Source: Pseudomonas sp. GM49
Lineage (GTDB): Bacteria > Pseudomonadota > Gammaproteobacteria > Pseudomonadales > Pseudomonadaceae
NCBI RefSeq assembly: GCF_000282355.1
Contig: NZ_AKJL01000014.1
Coordinates: 1-47,617, forward strand
Direction: 5' to 3'
DNA: 47,617 nt
Positions 14,857 through 25,179 of this stretch are shown here, piece by piece. Below the pieces are notes generated by a model. That model was not told the DNA's origin. It saw only the letters and a program-made list of their open reading frames with translations, and made no database searches. The position numbers and the translations under genes were made by a program. Numbering within the stretch: the first letter of the stretch is position 1; every line of letters begins with the position of its first letter.

Positions 14857-16260
14857 ATGTCGACAGACAAGGTTTCTGTCCACGGCAGTTGGGCTAGCCG
14901 CTGGGTCTTCATACTCGCCGCGACCGGTTCGGCCGTGGGGCTGGGTAGTATCTGGAAATTCCCGTACATGGTCGGTGTCTATGGCGGCGGCGCCTTCGTG
15001 CTGATGTTCCTGGCCTGTATTGCATTGATCGGCGTGCCGGTCATGCTGGCGGAAACCCTGATCGGCCGGCGTGCCCGGCAGAGCCCGGCCAATGCCTTGA
15101 AGATGCTGGCGGTCGAGGCGGGGCACTCGGCGAAATGGTCCTGGGGGGCATTTGCCGGGATGATCACGGCGTTGCTGATCCTGTCTTTCTATAGTGTGGT
15201 TGGCGGCTGGTCGCTGGATTACATCATCGACATGGGGCGTGGCGACTTCCAGGGAGCGACGCCGGACCAGGTGGGTGCCTACTTCGGCAATGTGATCGCC
15301 GATCCATGGCGCCTGACACTTTGGCACACGATTTTTATGCTGTTGTCAGCGGTAGTGATCGCCAAGGGCGTGGTTGCCGGGCTTGAACGCAGTTTGCGCA
15401 TCATGATGCCGTTGTTGTTCGTGATGGTCCTCGTGCTGCTGGGCTACAGCATGACCACCGGACATTTCATGGAAGGCGTGCATTTCATGTTCGACTTCCA
15501 CCCCGAAAAAGTCCTCGACGGTTTGCTGCCCGCCATGGGCCACGCGTTCTTTTCCCTGAGCGTGGGCGTCGGCTCGATCATGATCTACGGTGCCTACATG
15601 CCGAAGCACTCGTCGATTTCAGGCACGATTGTCGGCGTGGCGCTGCTCGATACCTTTGTTTCCCTGGTGGCCGGTCTGGCATTGTTTCCGATTGTTTTCG
15701 CCGCGGGTCTGAACCCGAGCGAAGGGCCGGGGCTGATGTTCGTCAGCCTGCCGTTTGCCTTCGGTAACGTGGCGTTCGGGCAGTTGATGGGCGTGGTGTT
15801 CTTCGTGCTGGTGGCGGTTGCTGCCTGGAGTTCGGCGATTTCCCTGCTTGAGCCGATGGTGGCCTACCTGGTCGAACGCACTAAGGTGAGTCGTGCATGG
15901 GTCACCTTCTGGTTGGCTTTCAGCTGCTGGTTTGTTGGTCTGGGCACGGTGTTCTCCTTCAATATCTGGAAGGAGGCCAAGTTCTTCGTGAACGAAGGCG
16001 GGATGTTCCACCTCTACCAATGGGGAGCAACCGGTGGCCTCGACTTCTTTGGTGTGATCGATTTCTTCACCTCGCGACTCATGTTGCCGCTTGGCGGTTT
16101 GTGTTTCGTGGTGTTCGCGGGCTGGATCATGGGGCGTGAAGCGGTGCGCGACGAGTTGTCGATCCGCAACCCTGCGCTGTTTGACCTGTCCTTGTTCTTG
16201 ATGCGCTATGTGGCGCCCATCGGCATTCTCGTAGTGTTTGCCGCCCAGCTGTGGAAGTGA
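14857..16260 (+). CDS. Sodium-dependent transporter (neurotransmitter:sodium symporter family)
   Basis: A 467-residue polytopic membrane protein of the SNF/NSS family. The TM1 signature is clear: [27 protein letters not shown] with the unwound [10 protein letters not shown]. About eleven further hydrophobic segments follow. These transporters usually carry amino acids with Na+; the substrate cannot be read from sequence. The start MSTDKVSV is preferred over an upstream ATG because the latter adds residues that do not fit the family and lies in the promoter region. It is followed 7 nt later by ratA. Confidence 0.9.
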   Translation: MSTDKVSVHGSWASRWVFILAATGSAVGLGSIWKFPYMVGVYGGGAFVLMFLACIALIGVPVMLAETLIGRRARQSPANALKMLAVEAGHSAKWSWGAFAGMITALLILSFYSVVGGWSLDYIIDMGRGDFQGATPDQVGAYFGNVIADPWRLTLWHTIFMLLSAVVIAKGVVAGLERSLRIMMPLLFVMVLVLLGYSMTTGHFMEGVHFMFDFHPEKVLDGLLPAMGHAFFSLSVGVGSIMIYGAYMPKHSSISGTIVGVALLDTFVSLVAGLALFPIVFAAGLNPSEGPGLMFVSLPFAFGNVAFGQLMGVVFFVLVAVAAWSSAISLLEPMVAYLVERTKVSRAWVTFWLAFSCWFVGLGTVFSFNIWKEAKFFVNEGGMFHLYQWGATGGLDFFGVIDFFTSRLMLPLGGLCFVVFAGWIMGREAVRDELSIRNPALFDLSLFLMRYVAPIGILVVFAAQLWK

Positions 16261-16267
16261 CGCTGAC

Positions 16268-16702
16268 ATGACGACACACATTTCACGTTCGGCCTTGCTG
16301 CCGTACCCGGCACAAGCGCTGTATGACCTGGTCAACGACGTGGCACGCTATCCGGAGTTTCTGCCGTGGTGCTCGTCGGCCGAAGTCCTGGAGAGCACCC
16401 CTGAGCATATGCGGGCGAGTGTCGGGGTGGCGAAGGGCGGCCTCAGTCAGCATTTCGTGACGCGTAATACCCTGGTTCCCGGGCAATCGATCGAAATGAA
16501 CCTTGAGGAAGGTCCGTTCAATCAGCTGCATGGCGTGTGGGTGTTCAAGCCACTGGGCGAGAAGGCCTGCAAGATCAGTCTTGATCTGTCGTTCGATTAT
16601 GCCGGGCCGTTGGTTCGTGCCACCCTGGGGCCGCTGTTCAACCAGGCGGCCAATACACTGGTGGATGCGTTCTGCCAGCGTGCCAAGCAGATACATGGTT
16701 GA
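16268..16702 (+). CDS. ratA: RatA-type START/coenzyme Q-binding family protein
   Basis: A 144-residue single-domain protein of the polyketide cyclase/START fold. The motifs typical of RatA/Coq10 are visible: ALYDLVNDVARYPEFLPWCSSAEV (about 19-42) and the GPFNQLHGVWVF segment in the middle. In E. coli RatA is reported to affect 70S ribosome assembly; the mitochondrial homolog Coq10 handles ubiquinone. Which role applies here is open. It is followed at once by ratB. Confidence 0.92.
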   Translation: MTTHISRSALLPYPAQALYDLVNDVARYPEFLPWCSSAEVLESTPEHMRASVGVAKGGLSQHFVTRNTLVPGQSIEMNLEEGPFNQLHGVWVFKPLGEKACKISLDLSFDYAGPLVRATLGPLFNQAANTLVDAFCQRAKQIHG

Positions 16703-16713
16703 GGTCATGGGTG

Positions 16714-17016
16714 ATGATTGAAGTCGAGGTGGTTTACGCGGCCGTAGACCGTCAGATGCTGTTGACGGTGGCGGTGCCTGCCGGAACGACTGTGCGGGCG
16801 GCCTTGCTTGGGTCGGTCCTGGCTCAAGAGTTTCCGGAGCTGGATCTGACCCAATGCCCTGTGGGTATCTTTGGCAAGGTTGTAGCCGATCCAGAGAGTC
16901 GGGCAGTCCAGGCTGGGGATCGCATCGAGGTTTACCGACCTTTGCTGGCCGATCCCAAAGAGGTTCGCCGACTGCGCGCGGCAAAGGCTGCCGAGGCCAA
17001 AGCCCGCAATCAGTGA
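16714..17016 (+). CDS. ratB: RatB/RnfH family ubiquitin-like protein
   Basis: A roughly 100-residue protein of the RnfH family with a ubiquitin-like beta-grasp fold (IEVEVVYAAVDRQMLLTVAVPAGTTVRAALLGS; GIFGKVV; GDRIEVYRPLLADPKEVRRLRA). It is nearly always paired with ratA, as here. The function is not settled. The ATG at 16714 is placed 9 nt after GAGG; a GTG immediately before it and a TTG at 16699 are alternative starts. The lysine- and alanine-rich tail is normal for the family. Confidence 0.9.
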   Translation: MIEVEVVYAAVDRQMLLTVAVPAGTTVRAALLGSVLAQEFPELDLTQCPVGIFGKVVADPESRAVQAGDRIEVYRPLLADPKEVRRLRAAKAAEAKARNQ

Positions 17017-17037
17017 GTGGCTTGAACGCCAGACATT

Positions 17038-17064
17038 AAAAAGCCCGGGCATGCCGGGCTTTTT
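17038..17064. terminator. Bidirectional terminator between ratB and bamE
   Basis: AAAAAGCCCGG-GCATG-CCGGGCTTTTT: a GC-rich stem with A-tract and T-tract on both sides, placed between convergent genes. Confidence 0.95.
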
Positions 17065-17077
17065 ATTGCGTCGCAAA

Positions 17078-17605
17078 TTATTGCGGCGAGGTTTCCAGTG
17101 GTCGCGGCGTCGGGACCGGAACGGTTTCTACACCGTCGACGTCCTTCTGGATCTGATCCAGCAACGAACCTGGTTTGACCGGTTTTTCCGGTTTTGGCTT
17201 CTCGACGTTTTCTGCCGGGGCAGCCACTGTCGTGCCGCTGTCCTTGCCGAGAATGGCTTCGTCACGGCTCACGCCTGGCATGAAATCGCCAGAGAGGCTG
17301 ACAAGCTGATCATTTGGGTTGAAGATAACACTGATGCGTTCCTGTTGGCGTTCACCGCCACCAGGTTGCAGGCTGTACAGATAATCCCAGCGATCGGCAT
17401 GGAACGTGTCAGTCAGCAGAGGGTTGCCCATGATAAACCGTACTTGCTTACGGGTCATTCCCGGGCGTAACTGGTCTATCATGTCCTGCGTGACGACATT
17501 GCCCTGCTGGATGTCGATTTTGTAAACCCCGGGGAATGAACAACCGGCGAGTGCGAGCAGTCCCACAAAGGTGAAACTGGTTAGCAAGAGCTTGGTGTTT
17601 TGCAT
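17078..17605 (-). CDS. bamE: Outer-membrane assembly lipoprotein BamE (OmlA/SmpA)
   Basis: A 175-residue lipoprotein of the BAM complex, which inserts beta-barrel proteins in the outer membrane. The signal peptide ends in the lipobox LAGC with Cys22 as the lipidated residue. The SmpA/OmlA domain follows: [30 protein letters not shown] (about 34-63), then RWDYLYSL and [16 protein letters not shown] proline- and lysine-rich tail of about 55 residues after the domain is usual in Pseudomonas OmlA. It is divergent from fur, as in P. aeruginosa. Confidence 0.96.
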   Translation of the reverse strand: MQNTKLLLTSFTFVGLLALAGCSFPGVYKIDIQQGNVVTQDMIDQLRPGMTRKQVRFIMGNPLLTDTFHADRWDYLYSLQPGGGERQQERISVIFNPNDQLVSLSGDFMPGVSRDEAILGKDSGTTVAAPAENVEKPKPEKPVKPGSLLDQIQKDVDGVETVPVPTPRPLETSPQ

Positions 17606-17702
17606 CGGTGGGCGACTTCCACTATCTTGGCTGGGACAACGTAAACGCCGATCATACCCGCATTAAGAGAAGCTGCGAAGCAGCATCGCGAGAAAGCTGA
17701 CC

Positions 17703-18107
17703 ATGGTTGAAAATAGCGAACTACGCAAAGCCGGCCTCAAAGTGACCCTGCCACGGGTCAAGATTCTGCAAATGCTCGATTCCGCCGAGCAGCGCCACAT
17801 GAGTGCCGAGGATGTCTACAAGGCCCTTATGGAGGCTGGTGAGGACGTCGGTCTGGCCACGGTTTACCGTGTTCTGACCCAGTTCGAGGCAGCTGGCCTT
17901 GTGGTGCGGCACAACTTCGACGGAGGCCATGCGGTCTTCGAACTGGACGACGGAAAGCATCACGACCATATGGTCAACGTCGAAACCAGTGAAGTGATCG
18001 AATTCTTCGACGAAGAAATCGAGCGGCTTCAGAAAGCAATCGTCGACAAGTATGGCTTCGAGATGGTTGATCACAATCTGGTGCTGTACGTGCGCAAGAA
18101 AAAGTAA
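17703..18107 (+). CDS. fur: Ferric uptake regulator
   Basis: A 134-residue iron-responsive repressor. The N-terminal winged helix (about 1-80, GLATVYRVLTQFEAAGLV) is followed by the dimerisation and metal domain with HHDHM at about 86-90 and the C-terminal VDHNLVLYVRKKK. The C-terminal CxxC zinc pairs of E. coli Fur are absent, as in other pseudomonads. Residue 92, a cysteine in P. aeruginosa Fur as I recall, is Asn, so this protein contains no cysteine at all. It is divergent from bamE, with 97 bp between them. Confidence 0.97.
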   Translation: MVENSELRKAGLKVTLPRVKILQMLDSAEQRHMSAEDVYKALMEAGEDVGLATVYRVLTQFEAAGLVVRHNFDGGHAVFELDDGKHHDHMVNVETSEVIEFFDEEIERLQKAIVDKYGFEMVDHNLVLYVRKKK

Positions 18108-18140
18108 GCATGTCGCGCGAACATCCGTTCGCGAAACGAG

Positions 18141-18166
18141 CGAAGGCGACCCCAGGGTCGCCTTCG
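18141..18166. terminator. Hairpin between fur and recN
   Basis: A 10-bp perfect stem (CGAAGGCGAC / GTCGCCTTCG, 6-nt loop) between convergent genes. It lacks a long T-tract but probably marks the 3' ends of both transcripts. Confidence 0.7.
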
Positions 18167-18182
18167 TGCTTTCCGGCTTTAC

Positions 18183-19856
18183 TCAAGCTTTGGCGGCAAC
18201 CACCATTTTTTTCGCGTGAGCCAGGGACTCCTTGGTGAGATCGATGCCGCCCAGCATCCGTGCGACTTCTTCGACGCGGTCATTCTTGCTCAATTTGGAA
18301 ACGGCCGTACGGGTGGCATCTTCTCCGCGTACTTTATGCACAAATAGATGCTGATGACCCTGCGCTGCGACTTGCGGCAAGTGGGTCACGGTCAGTACTT
18401 GCCCACGCTCGCCGAGCCTGCGCAGCAACTGGCCGACGATTTCTGCGGTCGGGCCGCCGATGCCGACGTCGACTTCGTCGAATACAAGGGTCGGTACACG
18501 GGAGGTCTGCGCGGTGATCACCTGAATCGCCAGGCTGATCCGCGACAGCTCGCCACCGGATGCCACTTTCGCCAGGGCTTTCAGTGGCTGGCCAGGGTTG
18601 GCGCTGACCAGCAGTTCTACCTGCTCGAGGCCATTTGGCAGCAGTTCATCGCTGCTGTTTGGGCGTAGTTCAATGGTGAAGCGACCGCCGGGCATGCCCA
18701 GTCGCTGGATTTCCTGCTCCACGGCGCTGGCCAGGCTATTCGATGCTTGATGTCGTAGATCGCTCAGCTCTCGGGCCTTTTCCTGATAGTGCCGGGCATA
18801 GGACGACAGCTCATCGCTCAGTCGCTCGATGGATTCGTCGTTGGCGTTGAGGGTTTCGATTTCATCCAGCAGTTTCTGTTGCATCTCGGCAACTTCAGTC
18901 GGCTGGATGCGGTGTTTGCGCGCCAGGGTGTAGATCGCGTCGAGGCGTTCTTCAAGGTATTGAAGGCGCGACGGATCAGCATCGAAATTGTCGAGGAAGC
19001 GGTTCAGTTCACCCACGGCCTCTTCAACCTGGATCTGTGCACTGGTCAACAAGCTGCTGGCTTCGCCCAGCGCACCGATCGAGCTGTTCACACTCGACAG
19101 GCGGTTGAGGCTGGCGGTGAGGGCGTTCAGGACATTCCCGGAATCACTTTCACTGCATTGCTCGACGACTTGCCGGCAAATGCCGAGCAGTGTCTCGGCG
19201 TTGGTCAGGTTCTTGTGTTCCTGTTCCAGCTGCTCCAGCTCGTTGTCGCCAAGGCCGAGGTTTTCCAGTTCTTCGAGTTGATAACTGAGCAATTGATGGC
19301 GGGCGCGTTGCTCGTCACCGGAATTGGAGAGTCGCTCCAGTTCCTGGCGGGTCTGGCGCCAACGCTGGGCGGCGAGCTGAACCTGCCGGGCAAGGTCGGT
19401 CGCGCCGGCATATTCATCGAGCAGGCGACGGTGGGTGTCGGTCTTGAGCAGGGATTGGTGTTCGTGCTGGCTGTGAATGTCGATCAACAGCTCGCCCAGC
19501 GCCTTGAGATCGCCAAGCGGGCAGGGCGTGCCGTTGATGTAGCCACGCGAGCGCCCTTCGGATGTGATCACCCGGCGCAGGATGCATGGGCCGTCGTTTT
19601 CGAGGTCGCGTTCGGCCAGCCAGGCGCTGGCTTCCGGAATGTCGGCCAGATCGAAGGTGGCCAGGATATCGGCCTTGTCGGCGCCGGGGCGGACCACGCC
19701 GCTGTCGGCGCGATCACCCAGGGTAAGGCCCAGCGCGTCGAGCATGATCGACTTGCCCGCGCCGGTTTCCCCGGTGATAACGCTCATCCCGCGATCGAGT
19801 TCGAGATCGAGATGTTCAACGATGGCGTAGTTGTGTACGGACAGGTGCACCAGCAT
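18183..19856 (-). CDS. recN: DNA repair protein RecN
   Basis: A 557-residue SMC-like ATPase acting in recombinational repair of double-strand breaks. Walker A is GETGAGKS (29-36) after the N-terminal MLVHLSVHNYAIVEHLDLEL. A long central coiled-coil region (about 150-370) follows, then the signature ASGGELSRISLAIQ and Walker B PTLVFDEVDVGIGG. Length is normal. A LexA box upstream indicates SOS control. It is divergent from grpE. Confidence 0.97.
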   Translation of the reverse strand: MLVHLSVHNYAIVEHLDLELDRGMSVITGETGAGKSIMLDALGLTLGDRADSGVVRPGADKADILATFDLADIPEASAWLAERDLENDGPCILRRVITSEGRSRGYINGTPCPLGDLKALGELLIDIHSQHEHQSLLKTDTHRRLLDEYAGATDLARQVQLAAQRWRQTRQELERLSNSGDEQRARHQLLSYQLEELENLGLGDNELEQLEQEHKNLTNAETLLGICRQVVEQCSESDSGNVLNALTASLNRLSSVNSSIGALGEASSLLTSAQIQVEEAVGELNRFLDNFDADPSRLQYLEERLDAIYTLARKHRIQPTEVAEMQQKLLDEIETLNANDESIERLSDELSSYARHYQEKARELSDLRHQASNSLASAVEQEIQRLGMPGGRFTIELRPNSSDELLPNGLEQVELLVSANPGQPLKALAKVASGGELSRISLAIQVITAQTSRVPTLVFDEVDVGIGGPTAEIVGQLLRRLGERGQVLTVTHLPQVAAQGHQHLFVHKVRGEDATRTAVSKLSKNDRVEEVARMLGGIDLTKESLAHAKKMVVAAKA

Positions 19857-19880
19857 ATGGGCCGCTCCCAGGTGTTAGGT

Positions 19881-19896
19881 CTGGTTATTTATACAG
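19881..19896 (-). promoter_or_regulatory. LexA box (SOS operator) of recN
   Basis: On the minus strand this is CTGTATAAATAACCAG, one base off a perfect CTGT-N8-ACAG LexA operator. It begins 25 bp before the recN start. recN is a known member of the SOS regulon. Confidence 0.85.
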
Positions 19897-20015
19897 TGTT
19901 TTGTTTCGGGCTGACAATGCCTCTCGTTAGCTCGATTCGCTTGGTCCGACAAAACCCTTATCGCGAGCGGGAATGACAAAGCGGTTGTTTTTTGTAGGGT
20001 TAATCGTCGGCCCCC

Positions 20016-20043
20016 CTTGAAGCCGGATTTTGCGGCCCCATAT
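20016..20043 (+). promoter_or_regulatory. Sigma-32 heat-shock promoter of grpE
   Basis: CTTGAA (20016-20021), 14-bp spacer, CCCCATAT (20036-20043). This matches the RpoH consensus CTTGAAA / CCCCATnT closely. The untranslated leader to grpE would be about 45 nt. Confidence 0.9.
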
Positions 20044-20096
20044 AGCTGGGCAGAAGCGCGAGTTGAGCTCGCGGACGATATTGAAAGGAGAAATCT

Positions 20097-20663
20097 ATGG
20101 CTGACGAACAGACAGTGGATACGCAAAACCCAGACGCCAACCAGGCGCCCGAGGCTTCGGGTGAAGACCTGGCGGCTCGTGTACAAGTGCTCGAAGAGCA
20201 ACTGGCAGGCGCTCAGGATCAGGCTTTGCGTGTAGCCGCCGATCTGCAGAACGTCCGCCGTCGCGCCGAGCAGGATGTGGAGAAGGCTCACAAGTTCGCG
20301 CTGGAAAAATTCGCCAGCGACCTGCTGCCGATCGTCGACAGCCTGGAGCGCGGCCTGGAACTGTCCAGCCCGGACGACGAAAGTATCCGTCCGATGCGCG
20401 AAGGCATCGAGCTGACCCTGAAAATGTTCCACGACACTCTCAAGCGTTATCAGCTTGAAGCGATCGATCCGCATGGCGAACCGTTCAACGCCGTTCACCA
20501 TCAGGCAATGGCCATGCAGGAAAGCGCCGACGTCGAGCCGAACAGCGTTCTGAAGGTGTTCCAGAAGGGCTATCAGCTCAATGGTCGCCTGCTGCGCCCG
20601 GCGATGGTCGTGGTCAGCAAGGCGCCTGCGCCGGTTTCGCCTTCGATTGACGAGCAGGCTTGA
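20097..20663 (+). CDS. grpE: Nucleotide exchange factor GrpE
   Basis: A 188-residue cochaperone that releases ADP from DnaK. An acidic, disordered N-terminus (about 1-20) leads into a long dimeric coiled coil (about 21-80, [37 protein letters not shown]), then the four-helix and beta-domain part ([15 protein letters not shown] motif, here [36 protein letters not shown]). The start is fixed by GAAAGGAGAAAT. It is first gene of the grpE-dnaK-dnaJ cluster. Its TGA stop lies inside the -35 of the dnaK heat-shock promoter. Confidence 0.97.
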   Translation: MADEQTVDTQNPDANQAPEASGEDLAARVQVLEEQLAGAQDQALRVAADLQNVRRRAEQDVEKAHKFALEKFASDLLPIVDSLERGLELSSPDDESIRPMREGIELTLKMFHDTLKRYQLEAIDPHGEPFNAVHHQAMAMQESADVEPNSVLKVFQKGYQLNGRLLRPAMVVVSKAPAPVSPSIDEQA

Positions 20664-20684
20664 AATTCGCCGCAAGGCCCCCAT
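20659..20684 (+). promoter_or_regulatory. Sigma-32 heat-shock promoter of dnaK
   Basis: CTTGAAA (20659-20665), 13-bp spacer, CCCCAT (20679-20684) continuing TTA. The -35 element contains the grpE stop codon TGA (20661-20663). The promoter lets dnaK be induced separately from grpE. Confidence 0.88.
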
Positions 20685-20765
20685 TTATAAGTCAAGCGTT
20701 TAAGTGCTACCGCAGTTAGCCACCACTGCTGCGGCAACCAAATCCAAAGTTTCGGGAGAGTGAAC

Positions 20766-22682
20766 ATGGGCAAAATTATCGGTATCGACCTGGGGACAAC
20801 CAACTCCTGCGTCTCCGTGCTGGAAAACGGCAAGGCAAAAGTTATTGAAAACGCTGAAGGCGCGCGTACCACGCCGTCGATCATCGCTTACGCCAACGAT
20901 GGCGAAATTCTGGTTGGCCAGTCGGCCAAGCGTCAGGCAGTGACCAATCCGCACAACACCCTGTACGCGGTGAAGCGTCTGATCGGTCGTCGTTTCGACG
21001 AAGAAGTCGTGCAGAAAGACATTCAGATGGTCCCTTACAAGATCGTCAAAGCTGACAACAGCGATGCCTGGGTTGAAGTGAACGGCCAGAAAATGGCGCC
21101 GCCACAAATCTCGGCTGAAATCCTGAAGAAAATGAAGAAGACCGCCGAAGACTACCTCGGCGAGACCGTGACTGAAGCGGTGATCACCGTTCCGGCCTAC
21201 TTCAACGACAGCCAGCGTCAGGCCACCAAAGACGCCGGCCGCATCGCCGGTCTGGACGTAAAGCGTATCATCAACGAACCGACCGCGGCTGCTCTGGCTT
21301 ACGGTATGGACAAGGCGAAGGGCGATCACACCGTGATCGTTTACGACCTGGGCGGTGGTACTTTCGACGTTTCCGTGATCGAGATCGCTGAAGTCGATGG
21401 CGAGCACCAGTTCGAAGTACTGGCCACCAACGGTGACACGTTCCTGGGCGGTGAAGACTTTGACATTCGTCTGATCGACTACCTCGTCGACGAATTCAAG
21501 AAAGAAAGCGGCATGAACCTCAAGGGCGACCCGCTGGCCATGCAGCGCCTGAAAGAAGCTGCTGAAAAAGCCAAGATCGAACTGTCTTCGAGCCAGTCGA
21601 CCGACGTGAACCTGCCGTACATCACTGCAGACGCCACCGGTCCTAAACACCTGAACGTGAAGATCTCCCGCGCCAAGCTCGAAGCATTGGTGGAAGACCT
21701 GGTTCAGCGCACTATCGAGCCTTGCCGCATCGCGATGAAAGATGCCGGTATCGACGTTGGCGCGATCAACGACGTGATCCTGGTGGGCGGTCAGACCCGT
21801 ATGCCACTGGTTCAGAAGCTGGTAACCGAGTTCTTCGGTAAAGAAGCTCGTAAAGATGTGAACCCGGACGAAGCTGTTGCCATGGGTGCTGCCATCCAGG
21901 GTGCGGTACTGGCCGGTGACGTGAAAGACGTTCTGCTGCTCGACGTCAGCCCGCTGACCCTGGGTATCGAAACCATGGGTGGCGTGATGACCGCGCTGAT
22001 CGAGAAAAACACCACGATTCCTACCAAGAAATCGCAAGTGTTCTCGACTGCCGACGACAACCAGGGCGCCGTGACCATTCACGTGCTGCAGGGCGAGCGT
22101 AAGCAAGCCGCACAGAACAAGTCCCTGGGCAAGTTCGACCTGGCCGACATCCCACCGGCTCCACGTGGTGTGCCGCAGATCGAAGTGACCTTCGACATCG
22201 ACGCCAACGGCATCCTGCACGTAGGTGCGAAAGACAAGGCTACCGGCAAGACTCAGTCGATCGTGATCAAGGCCAACTCCGGTCTGTCCGACGAAGAAAT
22301 CGAGCGCATGGTGCGTGATGCCGAGGCTAACGCCGAGGAAGACCGCAAGTTCGAAGAACTGGCCACTGCCCGTAACCAGGGTGATGCACTGGTTCACTCG
22401 ACGCGCAAAATGGTTGCCGATGCCGGCGATAAAGTGACCGCTGAAGAGAAGACTGCAATCGAGGCGGCAGTTGTTGCCCTGGAAGCCGCCGTCAAAGGCG
22501 ACGACAAGGCTGCTATCGACGCCAAGGTTGAAGAGCTGTCGAAAGTCTCCGCTCCAGTGGCGCAGAAGATGTACGCCGAACAGGCTCAGCCTGCTGAAGG
22601 CGCGGCGCCGCACGCTGAATCGGCTGAAAAGGCTGACGACGTTGTCGACGCCGAGTTCGAAGAAGTCAAAGACCACAAGTAA
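20766..22682 (+). CDS. dnaK: Molecular chaperone DnaK (Hsp70)
   Basis: A 638-residue Hsp70. The ATPase domain (about 1-380) shows [13 protein letters not shown], the phosphate loop [17 protein letters not shown] and [11 protein letters not shown]. The substrate-binding domain follows ([20 protein letters not shown]), then the helical lid, ending in an acidic tail ([13 protein letters not shown]). The ATG at 20766 is preferred over a GTG two codons earlier, being the conserved [10 protein letters not shown] start with GGGAG upstream. Confidence 0.98.
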   Translation: MGKIIGIDLGTTNSCVSVLENGKAKVIENAEGARTTPSIIAYANDGEILVGQSAKRQAVTNPHNTLYAVKRLIGRRFDEEVVQKDIQMVPYKIVKADNSDAWVEVNGQKMAPPQISAEILKKMKKTAEDYLGETVTEAVITVPAYFNDSQRQATKDAGRIAGLDVKRIINEPTAAALAYGMDKAKGDHTVIVYDLGGGTFDVSVIEIAEVDGEHQFEVLATNGDTFLGGEDFDIRLIDYLVDEFKKESGMNLKGDPLAMQRLKEAAEKAKIELSSSQSTDVNLPYITADATGPKHLNVKISRAKLEALVEDLVQRTIEPCRIAMKDAGIDVGAINDVILVGGQTRMPLVQKLVTEFFGKEARKDVNPDEAVAMGAAIQGAVLAGDVKDVLLLDVSPLTLGIETMGGVMTALIEKNTTIPTKKSQVFSTADDNQGAVTIHVLQGERKQAAQNKSLGKFDLADIPPAPRGVPQIEVTFDIDANGILHVGAKDKATGKTQSIVIKANSGLSDEEIERMVRDAEANAEEDRKFEELATARNQGDALVHSTRKMVADAGDKVTAEEKTAIEAAVVALEAAVKGDDKAAIDAKVEELSKVSAPVAQKMYAEQAQPAEGAAPHAESAEKADDVVDAEFEEVKDHK

Positions 22683-22736
22683 GTTGTTGGTCGGCCGGTT
22701 GACTGCCTTTAGGCGGTGACTGGTAGGATGTCGCCG

Positions 22737-22756
22737 CGCGGGAGCTTGCTCCCGCG
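22737..22756. repeat. REP palindrome
   Basis: CGCGGGAGC-TT-GCTCCCGCG: a 9-bp perfect stem in the 295-bp dnaK-dnaJ spacer. It is a REP-type element that may also reduce read-through from dnaK into dnaJ. Confidence 0.75.
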
Positions 22757-22883
22757 TTGGCGTATCTGGAATACGCGAATTTTTACAGCATGCGACAGCG
22801 TTCGGATGCTGGCGGTATGGTCGGAAATGCTCCTGCTTTTCGAGTCGCAAGTACCGCAAGAATCAAAGACCAGGATCGTTGAA

Positions 22884-22912
22884 TTGACGTGAGTTGGGTC
22901 CGGGCCTGTATT
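22884..22912 (+). promoter_or_regulatory. Candidate sigma-70 promoter of dnaJ
   Basis: TTGACG (22884-22889) and TGTATT (22907-22912) with exactly 17 bp between them. It would start transcription near 22919, about 60 nt before dnaJ. No sigma-32 site is evident here, unlike at grpE and dnaK. Confidence 0.55.
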
Positions 22913-22946
22913 GGGGCTCAACGAGTTCGGCAGACTCAGGAGGGTT

Positions 22947-22977
22947 GTGTCGGACGTCCTTAAGAGTGCAAAGACTT

Positions 22978-22991
<14 letters not shown>
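22947..22991 (+). other. Possible 14-codon leader ORF overlapping the dnaJ start
   Basis: A GTG directly after a strong AGGAGGG (22938-22944) opens a short frame ([14 protein letters not shown]) that ends in TGA 9-11 nt inside dnaJ. The dnaJ ATG itself has no good Shine-Dalgarno at normal distance. The ribosome landing here could re-initiate on dnaJ. The GTG spacing is short, so this is only a candidate. A TTG at 22945 would instead add 11 residues to DnaJ in frame. Confidence 0.35.
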
Positions 22992-24916
<1,925 letters not shown>

Positions 24917-24930
24917 GATGCACCCGAAAT

Positions 24931-24965
24931 CGGGCTCGCGCACAGCGTTTGAGCCCGGTTTTGTT
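24931..24965 (+). terminator. Terminator after dapB
   Basis: CGGGCTC / GAGCCCG (7 bp, 13-nt loop with some internal pairing) followed by GTTTTGTT. Confidence 0.75.
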
Positions 24966-25026
24966 CCGCCAAGCGACGTCCTGTCGCATTCTCCAGCCTT
25001 TAAGGCTCATTGGCGGTAGACCAAAA

Positions 25027-25179
25027 ATGCCTTTTTCTGTAAGCTACAGCTTTAGTGTGTCCACTAAAAGCGCGCAGAATAATTCAGTGAAGAAGCGGGG
25101 TGACGTGTCCATACGTCACTCCGCTTTTTTACAACCTGCGATCGCCCTTTCAGGCTTTATTTACGGGAGGTCTTCTTGA
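25027..25179 (+). CDS. Candidate carA leader ORF (50 codons)
   Basis: An open frame starting ATG CCT TTT TCT and ending in a TGA that overlaps the carA TTG start (TTGA). It runs right through the terminator hairpin at 25093-25130. The Shine-Dalgarno is modest (GGCGG about 10 nt upstream), and the start is followed by a U-rich run (CCTTTTTCTGT). The peptide is Ser-rich at first and basic in the middle and resembles no known protein. The layout is that of the E. coli pyrBI leader, where coupled translation through the hairpin prevents termination when UTP is low. Whether it is translated is not shown. Confidence 0.45.
   Translation: MPFSVSYSFSVSTKSAQNNSVKKRGDVSIRHSAFLQPAIALSGFIYGRSS
25093..25130 (+). 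promoter_or_regulatory. Terminator/attenuator hairpin before carA
   Basis: A 14-bp stem with one G-U pair (AAGCGGGGTGACGT / ACGTCACTCCGCTT, 6-nt loop) merging into six T residues. It is a textbook intrinsic terminator 46 bp upstream of carA, inside the leader ORF, and distinct from the dapB terminator. It is therefore likely to attenuate carAB transcription. Confidence 0.8.

Noticed and set aside
20700..22859. 719-codon open frame antisense to dnaK, and similar long frames opposite infB, nusA, pnp, dapB and carA
   Set aside because: They mirror highly expressed genes with strong codon bias, which leaves few stops on the opposite strand. They have no start signals and no recognisable domains.
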